Counted from the stretch's first letter, positions 24,222-35,717 are shown. The stretch is 64,000 nucleotides of DNA from Ulota crispa (GCA_963920765.1 OY987249.1:1862501-1926500); one strand, 5' to 3'. Program-made: numbers and translations. The notes: generated from the letters alone by a model not told the origin.

Positions 24222-26745
24222 GTGTACTCTAGTACTCAGCAGTGCTTTTGTTGGACCGCTTGCAGGACCAAGTACAATTGTCCAGGAGGGGACACGCCAC
24301 CGACAAGGGCAGTGCAAGAGGCGTTTGCTACGACGGAACAAGTGAATCGTTGGCTCTATAACCAAGGCAATCAGACCAACGACGAGCACTACCCTCCTAT
24401 CAATGGTTCCTTTGGGGCCATGTCTAGTCAAGCACTACCAACTCTTCTGTGGGTACCATTGCCAGTGTTTGGATACAATCCAAGAGATTGGGACGGTTTG
24501 CTCAACTTTGTTGGCGAACCGCAACAACAATGGCAAGAACATGGCGTTCAATTTTTTTTCATTCAATTCAAAGGAAGCATTGGTGGGAGGAAGGTGCACA
24601 ACTTTGACTGTCGCTGTGTTGAAGTGGGAACAAATATAGGATTGCATCGCTGTCTTCCAGGTCCTTCTTCTCTAGGTGTGCCTAACTCGGAGGAAGGTGA
24701 AGTTCCGGAGTTTGCCACACAAGGACTTGACGACAATTTTGTTCCTCCACTGTATCAAGACATTCAAGAGACCATTGCTCGCTCGCTGTATTGGCGTGAA
24801 GAAGTCCAAAGCACACCTAATCAAACAACATCACCGGCAGGGCTGATGTCCAGTGATCCAGCGTGTCCATCATTGAACGCTAGATCACTCCAGCTAGTCC
24901 CAATTCAAACTCCTCATTCACTAAATGGTCACTCTCCTTTTTGATTGCTTGTCAAGGCACCTCCTAGCCCTGCCAGTCTCGGCGCACATATGAGTTTGGA
25001 CTCAGAATGGGAGGCCAATTGGCGGGACTATGCGGGAAACGCTTCTTTGTTCAACTGTAGCTACAACTCCGGCTCGAATGATTGCGAGGACCCTATTGAC
25101 CTCCGTCACGAGGTGGGAGTATATGAAGACATTGATCAGCTATAAGACATGGATTTCCAGGCTCAATACAACGATTGTTTTTGGCACAGCACGGAGTCGA
25201 CATTGCTTGGAGATAGAGATCTATTTCTAGGTGCAACTGCTGGACCAAAGGATAGGGTGTCTTGCACCAGGCGTCCGTCGGCTGTGGAGTTCTTTGATTT
25301 GTTTCTCAATGATGCTCTACTCACAAGTATCGTAGAACAGACAGATCTTTATGCGTTGCAGCAGGGGACCGGTCGATTGTAGGCAACGAATAGACGACCA
25401 CATTAGATACCTATTCATCCCTTAGAGACCTGTATTTTTTTGGGTGTCTGTATCTTGATGGGCATCAAATTGTTGCCCACCATCAGGGATTACTAGAAAA
25501 GTGATGGCTTTCTTCAATGCTCCCTCATTCCACGTGTCTTCACACGCAACTGTTTTGAGTCACTGCTTAGATGTATTCATCTAGTAGATAATCACAGCAT
25601 AGTCAGTGACAAGGAATCCCCTGAGTTTGATAAACTAGCTAAGATGAGGTGGTTGATTGTGGATTATGTGTCTAAGAGTCAGACTTTTTATAATCCAGAG
25701 AAATTCATCACTGTTGATGAAATTATGGTAGCATACAGGGGGCATTACTCTAGCTTCAGGCAATACATGCCAGCAAAACCCTCTAAATATGGGTTTAAAT
25801 TTTTGCTAGTGTGTGTAACCCATCCTGCTACATATATAACCTTTAGCCTTATGTGGGGGCATCTGACATCCTGGATGTAGGGCAAGAAGAGAGAGTTGTC
25901 TGTGACTTGACAGTGGGACTAGATGATGCTAGCCACACTATAGTGTGTGACAACTTCTTCTCCTCCCCAAAGCTCTTTGAGGAGTTACTGCGACAAGACA
26001 CATGGGCCACCGGCACAGCGAGGGAGAATTGAATTGGTTTACTGGCATCTATTCTTGGCATGAGGAAGGGCCAACACCCACGAGGGACATTGTTGTGGCG
26101 GATGCATGCTCAGCATTGGATGGCCCTTACATGCTGGTATGATTCCAAACCCGTATACATTTTATCTACATCTGCAAATCTAGTATCCATCACTGTACGA
26201 TCTCTTCGTTGGATTGGAGGGGTGCGGGAGTCCATTCCATCTACTCCAAAATAGCTGGAGTACCAATTGAACATAGGCGTGGACATCGTCAACTAGATGT
26301 GCACAGATTATACCGTTTAGTTCCATTTGCATAAATGGTGGCACAAACACCTGTTTTTGTAATGGACTGTTGGTTGAACAACGCATGGGTAATACTAAAG
26401 CACAATTGGGTAACTCGTGGAGAGGTGATTTATCGGAAGAGGTTGCAGTTCCACATGGAGGTTGTCAAGGCTTTGATTGCGCCGTGGTTGGATTTGCCAT
26501 CAACATGCAAGGTCAATTGCCTTCGTCACTTGGGCGCTATCCACTACAGTAGCCAGAGACCAAATCTTTGGAGGCAGTGCATAGTTTGCAAAAACAAGAC
26601 TAGGTTCAGTTGCAAGACATGTGGAGGGGCTCATACGTGTGTTGATAGGTCTTTTGTGAAGGTTCACACACAACAGAAGTGGGCAATGCGGGTAATCCGT
26701 CTTACGCAAACTTGGCACTTGGGAGGTATGTTCAGTAAGTGGTAG
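24222..26745 (+). pseudogene. piggyBac-type transposase, decayed
   Basis: This is a DDE/D transposase of the piggyBac superfamily (DDE_Tnp_1_7 fold), which would cut and paste at TTAA. One frame runs 24,222-25,880 with in-frame stops near 24,942, 25,143, 25,380, 25,404 and 25,491. Typical blocks are SAVEFFDLFLNDALL, MGIKLLPTIRDY, then FITVDEIMVAYRG with the first catalytic Asp at 25,716. A one-base shift in a G run near 25,855 moves to the next frame, with TIVCDNFFSS (second Asp, 25,949), a stop at 26,030 and WYDSKPVYILST (third Asp, 26,141). Stops at about 26,252 and 26,294 and another frameshift near 26,300-26,335 precede LNNAWVILKHN and a C-terminal Cys-rich ribbon (QCIVCKNKTRFSCKTC, about 26,578-26,667). 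The N-terminal ~300 residues before 25,149 are not recognised. The gene cannot make a functional protein as read. Confidence 0.88.
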
Positions 26746-28254
26746 TAGTCAAATTTGTGAGAGGAATTTTAGCATACCATGAGAAAGCCCTATGAAGTTC
26801 TAATCTTTATTTGGAAGTGCTGCTTTCCTAGTGGTTGTATTTTCTTGAGTTATAGATTAGTGGATTAGACCTGTAATTCTAGCACTTCAGACGTTGTGAG
26901 GTAGTACAAAACAAATGACAACTTCCCATGAGTATAGAATTTTCAATCAATGGTGACCATATTTACTATGTGACCCTTACCTAATCCTAAACCTGCATCG
27001 CAAATACGTTAGCGTGGAAGAGCCGAAGAACCTTTCCACCCTAAATCGTAACAAAGGCAGAGGAGGGTACCGTCACAAGACAAGAGTGCAACAAATTTGG
27101 CCAAGAGGGATGAGGCTTATTCATTCCAATTTGAAGAAGGATTACCACTGCAGCACGGCCAGCACAAGACGCCTAGAGGAGTTTCTTGTGCATTTTGCCA
27201 TTGAAAGGTAGAAGTTGCAAGAGAATTGTCTCGAGCGGGTGCAACTAGCGGGGTAGGCAAGTGCTCGGAACTGCATGAGCAGGCGCAGGGCTTGTCGGAA
27301 TCAACGACGCAGGGGAGAGCTCTGAGAAAAAAGGGCAGCGACAACAGACGGAACAGAGGAGGTTTGATGGAGTACAAGAAGGTTGTAGCTCTTGAATTTT
27401 TTCCTTTTTTTTTGTTAGGTCTCTTAGACAAATGCTTGAGTTTATTCACTGCCTTAGGGGAGCGAATTGTGCTTGGGTTGTTGCTTCTTATCTTGTAGGA
27501 CTTGGTTGGTCCTCATTGAAGAAGCACCACAAGAAATTTTACAAGGACTCTTTTTTCCGAATCTATCTGTATGCGGGTATTTTGCGTGTGAACCCTAAAC
27601 CCTAATTTGTGCGGCAAATATCAAAATTCCAAACTAAAGCACGGCAATTTGTAAAGTGAAATGTGTATTTGAATAATCATCGTATTGCAAATCGGAATCC
27701 ACCTTGAAATGAACTGATCACAACTTCGGAAGCCTCGGCCGAAAAGGAATTGTCCATGTTGCGGGCTAGAGTTTAGCTGGCTCGGCGGTTTGGACATTGG
27801 ACGCGGGAGTTCCTGCATGGCGGAGCGTCCACCGCCTGCCCAAAGAGGCTTTGCCTTTGTGTTAGTCTGAGCCGTACCTGGCTCCCGGTACTTGATTCTG
27901 AGCACTCACACTTTGTGGGCATGTCTGATCCATTGAAGTTGGTCAAAAATCTTTGAAAAATGGCAGGCAAGGAATCAACCCATTGCCAGACCGTGCTAGA
28001 AAAAATCAAACCTTACTTTTATCAGGAACCCCCTCAAACAAAAGAAAAAAGAAACAAACATGCCCAAAATTGCACAGGAAATAAAAATTCAACGGTGCTT
28101 TGATTGCTATAAAATAGCAGATGGTACGGTCAAGCAACACAAAATTTGAGGAGGGGATCCGGAGTTAAGTTAACTTGAGATTTCAACGATCTATTCAACC
28201 AGATTAGATTTTTGACCCTACACCATGCTTTTCAGAGCCTTAGGGTCTACTGGC
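26746..28254. other. 3' non-coding part of the 8-kb element
   Basis: No conserved protein is recognised. A short open frame at 27,226-27,498 is not protein-like. Two joined telomere-type heptamers (AACCCTAAACCCTAA, 27,591-27,605) are present. Confidence 0.4.
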
Positions 28255-28295
28255 TCGGACCAAGAGCAGTCATGAGCTGGGCGCTCAGGAGTTAA

Positions 28296-29056
28296 GCAAG
28301 ATAACTATTTGCATAAGTTGGATGTCAAGCAATAACTCCACTTCACAGAAAAAGTGTTAATGCAGCCTAATGTTATGCCAATTGTAAGATTCCATAGCAT
28401 ACATGCACATTGTTTATACTTTATATTATGTTCATTTACTTCATTTTTACAGTGATTTATCTACATACTTCTATAAGTTTATTGTGCTTAGAAAATTTGA
28501 GGAATACTTAATCCATAAGTTTTTATAGATTGAGTTTTGTCTTCTATTTTGTTTGGAAATGAAATGAAACATCTCACCTTAAATATTCAAATACTTAATT
28601 TTGACAAGTATGCTTCATATGCATTTTGCGTTGTGTCTCACTTCATTGTAGGTGACTTTAAATGTGGCTATTCACCTTTCCTTTTCATACCTTTTCCTCT
28701 CCCTCCCCTCTTGAATTTTGAATGATGTTTCACCCTACCTTCCCTACTTTTTGCTCTCGTTCCCTTTGTTTTAATTTCAAGATTTGGGTGACAAACATAC
28801 GCCCAATGCTCAACACCCAATATTTGTAATAGAAAATACTAAACTTTTAATGTTTATGGAAAATTATATCATGAGACAAACAAACACTTCAGGTTTATAA
28901 TACACATGTGTGGAGAAAAACATAGTATGCCCTTTAGTCACTACATGTGACAATTTCTTGTCAACAAAGTATTATGGCGGATCTTCCAAATAAAATACAA
29001 TCATTTTAACTTTGCAAAATAAGTACTTATTTACCAACAAAATCTTGTTTTCTTAA
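28296..29056. other. Intergenic, AT-rich, nothing recognised
   Basis: No open frame above 65 residues and no repeat terminus was recognised. Confidence 0.5.
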
Positions 29057-29423
29057 ACAATAGGCTTGTAACTATGGCTAAAAGCAAGTAGCTACTATAG
29101 TGTAGACATAGAAACTACTTGCTATATTTGTGTGGCAAAATGCCCACACAATTTAATACTTTTGCCATAAATTGCATAAGCTAGCATACATGGGAATTAC
29201 AAGAAGGGCAATGTAAGGCTTAACACTATCTTTGTGAATCTTCTCACAATTTAGGGTACTTGAAAATATGTGTGCATTAGATGCAGTTATTTTTTGTCTT
29301 CTATGATGAATCACGTTTACAAGATAAAAAAAAATTAAAAATTAATAAGTGGATTTTTAACATCGAGCAAATTGTTCTTTAGTCATCCATTGGACAAAAA
29401 ACATCTGCATTGGTAACTAAGGG
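29057..29423. mobile_element. TTAA element, 367 bp (356-bp class)
   Basis: TTAA (29,053-29,056) precedes ACAATAGGCTTGTAAC, and AAGGG is followed by TTAA (29,424-29,427). It is colinear with the elements at 29,807 and 42,119 (GTGTGGCAA, CTTCTCACAATTT, CTTCTATGAT blocks). The left terminal CCC has been lost or the true end differs. Confidence 0.6.
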
Positions 29424-29710
29424 TTAAACAAGTCAAATTCTTGATTTACATTGAACTTCCTTAAAACATAAATAAATAAATGGGTTTTTAGAAAAGGAGG
29501 TTCTTGACTTCTACAAAGATACATAACATTACAAAATTCCTAACTACTCCATCCAAATGTTGGAATATCAAAGATCAAAGGCCAAGATAATGTTGATTTA
29601 TTTTATGAATTGAAACTGTCAACCATAAGACATTTAAGCTTTCAATCACTAATGTTACCTTATAAAACAAAAATTTGAAAAAGACAAAATGAAACTTCTT
29701 TAACCCTTAA

Positions 29711-29802
29711 CCCTTGAAGGACCATGGGGACAATTTTTGTCCTTGCTGCATACATGGGGGGTCGTGTATTCATAGTGACCCCCCCCCCCTCCACCTTCAG
29801 GG
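29711..29802. mobile_element. Very short TTAA MITE, 92 bp
   Basis: TTAA-CCCTTGAAGGACCATGGGG at the left and CCTCCACCTTCAGGG-TTAA at the right. It consists of little more than two imperfect termini, with a C10-11 run in the middle. It shares its right TTAA with the next element. Confidence 0.65.
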
Positions 29803-29806
29803 TTAA

Positions 29807-30535
29807 ACATCAGGCTTGTCACCATGGTACTTTCTAAAAAAAAGCACTATAGTGGTATGGCAAGTACCCTCACAATATACATTGTTTCCAAAAATTGCAA
29901 AAGTCAATAGTGCATGTTGTCCTCATGAAAATTGCAAAGAAAGGCAAAATGAATCTAACATTATATTTGTGAATCTCCTCACAAATTGGGTTACCTAAAA
30001 TATAAGTGCATGAAGTGAAGTTGTTTCTCGTCTTCCATGATGGACCGTATATTGTAGGTTGAGAGCAGATTTGGCAGGTCTCTGCCAAATTAATTGTTTT
30101 TTGAGAATTATCCATATAGCATCAAATTTCATAATTAAACATGATTAGGTACTTTCAAAAAAATTGTTATTATTTGAAATTCAACCAAATTTTTAGTAGA
30201 ATTAAGTATTTTTATAAGCATCTTCCACTTTCTAAAATTAGTCCTTGGTATAAAATTTGCAATATATTAAGCCCTCTTGGAATCAACCTTGACCTTCCAT
30301 TGTTAATTAAGCTTAATGACTTTTATAATATTTGACATTTCAATTTTTTGATTTATTTGACATTGAATATTTTTGAAGAAATTCATAGAATAATTAGGCA
30401 AAATTTTGGGGAATTATTTTATGCCGAATCTACTCTTAATCTACACTGATGAAAAATGGCTTCTTTCCACATTACAGACTTACAGAGTGTTATTTTTGTC
30501 ATGCATCGGACGAGACCCGTCCGCCGGTTTAGTAA
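29807..30535. mobile_element. TTAA element of the 356-bp class, interrupted by a TA element
   Basis: It begins next to TTAA at 29,803-29,806 and follows the 29,057 and 42,119 copies as far as CTTCCATGATGGACC. It is then interrupted by the TA element at 30,057-30,441 and resumes with GATGAAAAATGGCTTCTTTC and TTTTTGTCATGCATC, matching the 42,119 copy. Its right end (near GGTTTAGTAAATT) coincides with the start of the right duplication arm. Confidence 0.6.
30057..30441. mobile_element. TA-target element with GGTTGAGAGCAGA ends, 385 bp, nested
   Basis: TA-GGTTGAGAGCAGATTTGG at the left and CGAATCTACTCTTAATC-TA at the right. It is an inverted homologue of 11,612-11,999 and is inserted inside a TTAA element. 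Confidence 0.75.
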
Positions 30536-30538
30536 ATT

Positions 30539-33500
30539 CCAAAAGCACTAGGCAGGATGCCCAATTCAATATGCCCTCATCTAGCGGCACCCGTCACCGC
30601 GGGCGCCTACGACCGCGGCTTCTCTCCCAGTAGAGCGGAAGCAGAGATGCTCGAGAGTGATGCTCGATCGCCCCAGAAATCCTCACGTCGTCCCGTCGCA
30701 ATTCTCGCGATCCGGCCAAGGCGCGATCGTCGAAGCTTTGGATCAAGACATTCGTGCGTTTGCACTCCAGGCTTTGGCGGGCGAACTTGAACTTGGGGTG
30801 AGAACGTCGCCGGAGGTGGTTGGTGCGGGGATCGGGCAAGATGAACGACATGGAGGTGGGGAAGCAGGTGCAGCAGATGGTGCAGTTCATCCGCCAGGAA
30901 GCGGAGGAGAAGGCCAACGAGATCTCCGTGTCGGCCGAGGAGGTAACCACACTACCACCCTGAGCTCGTGTGTCGCCGTCGTGGTATTGGCGGTCTGTTT
31001 TGAGTCTCGAATGTCTTCAGGGGATCGTATGGTTGTTCCTGATTCATCTGGATTAGGGTTTCCGTGGTTTTTAATTCTAGGGTTGAGGGTTTGGAAGTGT
31101 GAAATGGCACGTGAATGTGGAATTCTGGGACAATAAGATCGCGACAATGGCATGCGTTACCCGAGTGACGTCCGTGGATGTGTGTGTTGTTTCTGTGAAC
31201 GAGGAAGGGTGGGCGAGTTTCGGTACGTTGAGCTTTTTGAGTGCAATTTGGTAGCTGCAAAGGCACCGGGATTGCTTTTCACCACCTCGTCGGCATGCTC
31301 GGTGACTTAATTTGGCACGGGAGTGAGAGGCTCGGGAGAGTCTTTGGGAAGAGCTTCTGTGGTTCCAAGTCGGTCGACAAGCTGTGTGTTGTGGTGCGGT
31401 TTCTGTCTGTCTTGGTTGAATGGGTGGAAACCTGTGTCTTGAACAAGCGTGATCGCGACGTGGCATGAAATTCTTGGTAGTAAATGTTAGTCGAATTTCG
31501 GTGTTGCTTCTGCGAATGTGAGAGAGGACCAAAACCTTTTTGTATGAATCGTGGGATTCATGGAGCTCCCAGCAACAGCAGGTGGTCGTGAGGCTTTGGG
31601 CAGGAAGTGGAGGTTGTTGAAGGGCTCGCCTCAGTTGAGCAGCGTGGTGGTGAGCTGGTTGAGGTGTGAATGGGATGTGTATTCTGGTATATCCAACTGG
31701 TCTTCGCTTTTCCCGTCTTGCTTGAAATTGTGGCCAAGGATAAGGAATGTCGAAAAAATGAGGGTGAGATTTGGATCTCGAGTGCGTGCACGGAGTGGGC
31801 AAATATATGCTTGCGAATCCGACATGGCAAAGCATGTAGATTTTGGAAGGGGATAGAGCGAGGTGGTTTGAATCTTAGAGGAGCGTTGGATCATGGTGCC
31901 CGTTTCTGACCCCTTGAAGGTGGTAGATAGTTGTGGCATTTGTTTTCGGTAGAGGGGAAAAGTGTCCCTCTTGATGTGAACAAGCTCTGTATCCCGGGGG
32001 GGATAATCATCATGGCTTGGATTGAGTTTGAATGTCTCGCACTACCACGAGTTGAAAGCTTAGGCCCGTCCTCTTTGACCACCCGAGGTGCGAGCTCACC
32101 GCGTCGGACTCTGCATGGATGAATGTTTCTGCGGTTTTCTGGCGGGTAGTAAGTTGGGCTTCATGTGGTTTGGGGTGATGAATTGACTGCGGAGAGCTTC
32201 TCGTGTGCTTTCTCCGGGGATGTTGAACTTGGTCCTGGCGGCATGGATGAGTTAACATCGGAGCTAAAGCGCGGTGGATGGGGGGTGGAATGCAGGAATT
32301 CAACATCGAGAAGCTACAGATCGTGGAAGCCGAGAAGAAGAAGATCCGGCAGGAGTTCGAGCGGAAGGAGAAGCAGGTGGAAGTTCGCCGGAAAATGTAA
32401 GACGGTGTGCAGAGTAGGTCAGAATGGAACAAGGGGGTGAGGGCGGTTGGCCGGGTAGTGCAGGGAGGGTGAAGGGGTTGTGGCAGGTGGTGACACGTGT
32501 GATGTGGTGTTGACGTAGTTGGGCACGGTAGCGTGGGGGCAGCGAGGGCGTTGGAAGGAGTGGTTATGACGGATGTGTGGTGGTGGGGAATGTGGTGCAG
32601 CGAGTACTCGACGCAGCTGAACGCTTCGCGGTTGAAGCTGCTGCAAGCGCAGGATGACCTGGTGCGGAAGATGAAGGACGCGGCGGAGAAGCAGCTGCGG
32701 AAGGTGGGGTCGAGCGAGGACGAGGAGTACCCGAAGCTGGTGGAAGCGCTGGTGATTCAGGTACGCAGCAGCCTTGAGCGCTGGGCCCTTGTTTGTGGTT
32801 CCAGCAATTTGCAGGCAGTTTTGTGAAGATGATGTTTTTGTGTGGAGATGATGTTTTGTGGGGGAGATTGTGAGCGGGATGGAGATGTTTTTTTTGCGGG
32901 GAGCTGAGGGACGTGACGTGGGGCGCGCAGGGATTGTTGAGGCTGAAGGAGCCGTCAACACAGCTGCGGTGCCGGGAGCAAGATCTGGAGACAGTGCAGT
33001 CGGTGATCGAGTCGGCGAAGCAGGCGTACGCGGAGAAGGAGGAGGTGGAGGTGCCGGAGGTGTTCGTGGACGACAAGCATTTCCTTCCGGGCCCACCGGG
33101 ATCGACGAACCACGGGTCTTCCTGGTACGAAGGATTTCCCTTTATCCACCATTATGTGCTATTTTGGGTTGAGCATCAGGCATCGCGCGAGAGAGAGAGT
33201 GCGGCATGGTGTTCCTGGCAGTTTGAGGGAGATGTTGATGGAGATGTAGGTGAGAGGGAAGTGGTGGTGGTGGAGACGGAGTTGCAAGCAGGGTGGGTTG
33301 ATTCGGTCGTGAGCAGAGGGCTGACGGTGGTGAATGTGGAGGCTATGTGTCGGTTGTCTTGGAGGCGCAAGTGGCGGAGGGTTTGGTTGTGTCTCTGGCA
33401 ACATGGCTGAAGTGCAACGGAAGGTGTAATGTTATGTTTGGTTGGTACTGGAGGGGCGTGAGATGTGTGTGTGTAGATCTGAATGCCGTTGTGGGTACCC

Positions 33501-34680
33501 TTTGGGAGTGGAGTGGTGGACGGGTTTGTTTTGATGGAGAGGATGTGGTGGTGGGTGTGTGGCGCAGCACGGGGGGAGTGGTGCTGGCGACGAAGGACGG
33601 TCGCATCGTGTTGGAGAACACGCTGGATGCACGGTTGGAAGTGGTGTTCAAGCAACAACTGCCCGAGGTAGGGGTCCCAATCTGGACGGCTTGCTTGTAG
33701 TGCTCCTGTTTGTATGTTCCATTTTGATCCATTTCTATCAGTGTGCTCGTCCCCTCTGCGTGTTTCGTAGATACTTGTATCCAGTCACTGTGTTCGAAGC
33801 TGAATCGTTTTTTTGCCAGTCATTTCAATATGGTGTGGATAGTCTCGTGGTTACCGTTCTCGGGCATGGGTTCCCTCTTCGTGGACGTAGAGCGCTGTCC
33901 TCGCCGTTGCCACTCCTGTATTTGTAGCAGTGTCCGTAATCGCTCGACTCAGTTGTGACGTGAATCTCATTTACTTCAGGGAAAGAGCGTTAATGTTTAG
34001 GGGATGCTGGTTTGAGGAGAGGTAGAGATTCTATTCACGAACGTGTGGGATGTTGGCGTGGTCAGATCCGAAAGCGGCTCTTCCCTGCAGGCGGTCAAGC
34101 AGGGGCTTAAAGTGCAGCTCCATTCTGGGTTCCTTTTGAGGCTTCCGGGGGGAGTATTCAGGAGTTCCGTTCGTCCATTCGTTACACAGCTGGCAACTCG
34201 GAATAAGCGAATGTGTAGTGTAATATGGTAATGTTTGTTTATCCTGGAACACGAGCTTGTATTGCAGTTTCCCTCATACCCGTGTGAGTTCTGAAAGTAT
34301 CACCGCTGTTGTCGTGGTCGGGATTTCAAACCACAAGTCCTGTTCACATGCGAGGTGGATTGGTTTGCTTTGGTACTGTGGATTCCGGTGAAATGTGTGC
34401 ATCGGGGCAATTTGGGAGCGATGGTGGATGTTTTGTCCGTGTGCATGAGTTTGTGGTTTTGTGAGATGGCCTGCGTGAGGTTTTGATGCTGTACACAGCC
34501 AACGCCATTGTTTGAATTTTAGCAAGCATTTGTGGAACATGCAAGTGAGCCTTTCAAGTGAGAAGCAAGCAATTTGTGGGAGGATCAAGTGCTGTGGTGG
34601 AGCATTGGGTAAGGAGTAGAAGTCCGGTTCAGAAAAACGGGACGACAGCATTGACGTTTTACCGGAGTTCGCTGCACACG
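30539..34680 (+). repeat. Right arm of the ~4.2-kb inverted duplication
   Basis: This is the reverse-complement match of 15,675-19,870. The block from about 30,594 to 32,122 is essentially identical to its partner, because overlapping frames translate identically on both strands. From about 32,130 outward the arms differ by substitutions and small indels. It starts roughly 300 bp upstream of the VHA-E start codon and ends in GCTGCACACG. Confidence 0.95.
30841..33803 (+). CDS. VHA-E: V-type proton ATPase subunit E, right copy
   Basis: This is the same stator subunit as the left copy, transcribed away from it. Exons are 30841-30942, 32296-32396, 32601-32760, 32931-33124 and 33568-33667, with introns of 1353, 204, 170 and 443 bp (the fifth intron has an uncertain end). 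All exons join in phase to 219 codons with no stop. The coiled coil spans roughly residues 10-100 and the C-terminal globular core follows, including CTGGVVLATKDGRIVLENTL. A possible last exon at 33,771-33,803 adds ILVSSHCVRS. Reading straight through instead gives VGVPIWTACL and a stop at 33,700. Neither resembles the IR(K/R)xLFG terminus of plant subunit E, so the true 3' end is unresolved. The open frame at 30,657-31,136 starts upstream and is not the product. A telo-box-like TTAGGGTTT (about 31,054) lies in intron 1. Confidence 0.9.
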
Positions 34681-35183
34681 GTTTTTTTTTTGTGTAGTCG
34701 TTGTGGTAGCAATTGTTTTTGTGTTGTCTCCCAGTTTTTCATCACACTGCACTAAATATTTCCTATACATGTAACTAATTTTGAAATATCTTAGGCCAAT
34801 TCTTTGGCCACCAGTTTCAGGTTAATCCAATTCTTTTGCAACTTCATGTGCTGACAAAAAGTCCCGTAGTCTAGGGAATTAAATTGCAAACTGCTTCTTC
34901 AAAATCCTGCCCCGTAAGTTTTCCTTGGATTAGTGCAAGTTAAAGTCAAAATTTTGGGACGCAATAATTGAATGAACTTGCATGGTTGAGTTGGTAGTCT
35001 GTCTTTTGTAGAAGCACAATACTAGAGAGCTTGGGTAAAAAACACACAAAGGTCGTAATGCTCGTTGTGTCGCAACACCGCAGTCATTGCTGCAGGTACG
35101 CTCTTTGCTTTGACAAAGAAGATGCAAATGTAATTTGAAGCTCAAGTGAAAGTGCTTGTTATGCCCACATTGCACAAGCTTTA
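34681..35183. other. Intergenic, nothing recognised
   Basis: Sequence just outside the right duplication arm. It starts with a T-run and shows no gene or repeat end. Confidence 0.5.
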
Positions 35184-35560
35184 AGGTAGGTCGCTCAAAT
35201 TGCGTCCCCTCTCAAATAAAGTGTCCCATAGGTAGCTCAAGAATGGACATGAGGTGGTTCTTGAATGGACCCTCATTAGTAAAAAACATAGGTATATTTT
35301 ATTGCAAAAGTCAATCATACTCCTTTAATTTCACCTCATTTCTTTACAAGTTGCAAGTGATCAACTTATGAGAAACCTAGAATCACAAATAGGTGCCTAC
35401 TACAAATAACTTTGAAAATTCATCAACAATTCAATAATGCTTCAAAAAATATGAAAAAGATTGTGTTATATCCATTTCACTTTGTCTTAAAATTGAACAA
35501 AAAGTTTTCTTGTCTAAAAAGCCCATGAGAATGTAGATCCACCCTTCGAGCTACCTACCT
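35184..35560. mobile_element. TA-target MITE (AGGTAGGTCGCTC), 377 bp
   Basis: TA-AGGTAGGTCGCTCAAATT at the left and TTCGAGCTACCTACCT-TA at the right. It is a member of the AGGTAG-ended family; the middle is AT-rich and non-coding. Confidence 0.8.
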
Positions 35561-35717
35561 TAACTTACACCAGCAACAATGCAAAAAATAGTGTACCACA
35601 TTGAGGATATTTTCCATTACCAATCTAAGTCAAATACCTGAATTCGTAGATTGTCCTAAGAGCCCCTTTTACACTAGACCTTAGCCCTACTCCACGTGAT
35701 GAGGCCTGGAGTCCATA

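Larger units (their letters stand above)
20259..28291. mobile_element. Putative piggyBac-like element, ~8.0 kb
   Basis: It is bordered by TTAA at 20,255-20,258 and 28,292-28,295. The left terminus CCCCTGAGCGTTCCA and the right terminus, read inward, CTCCTGAGCGCCCAG match at most of the first 13 positions. A decayed piggyBac transposase lies inside (24,222-26,745). The termini resemble those of the small TTAA elements at 51,857 (CCCCTAAGCGCCCAAG) and 57,912 (CCCCTAAACGCCCAA). These facts fit an old autonomous copy. Eight kilobases is long for piggyBac, so later insertions or captured DNA are likely (hairpin at 23,763, tandem duplications at 21.85 and 23.4 kb). A 5' open frame at 20,650-21,153 might be a further exon of the element but is not recognised. 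Confidence 0.65.

Noticed and set aside
27591-27605. Telomere-type heptamers AACCCTAAACCCTAA
   Set aside because: Only two units and no extended array. It is more likely a chance match or a telo-box than an interstitial telomere.
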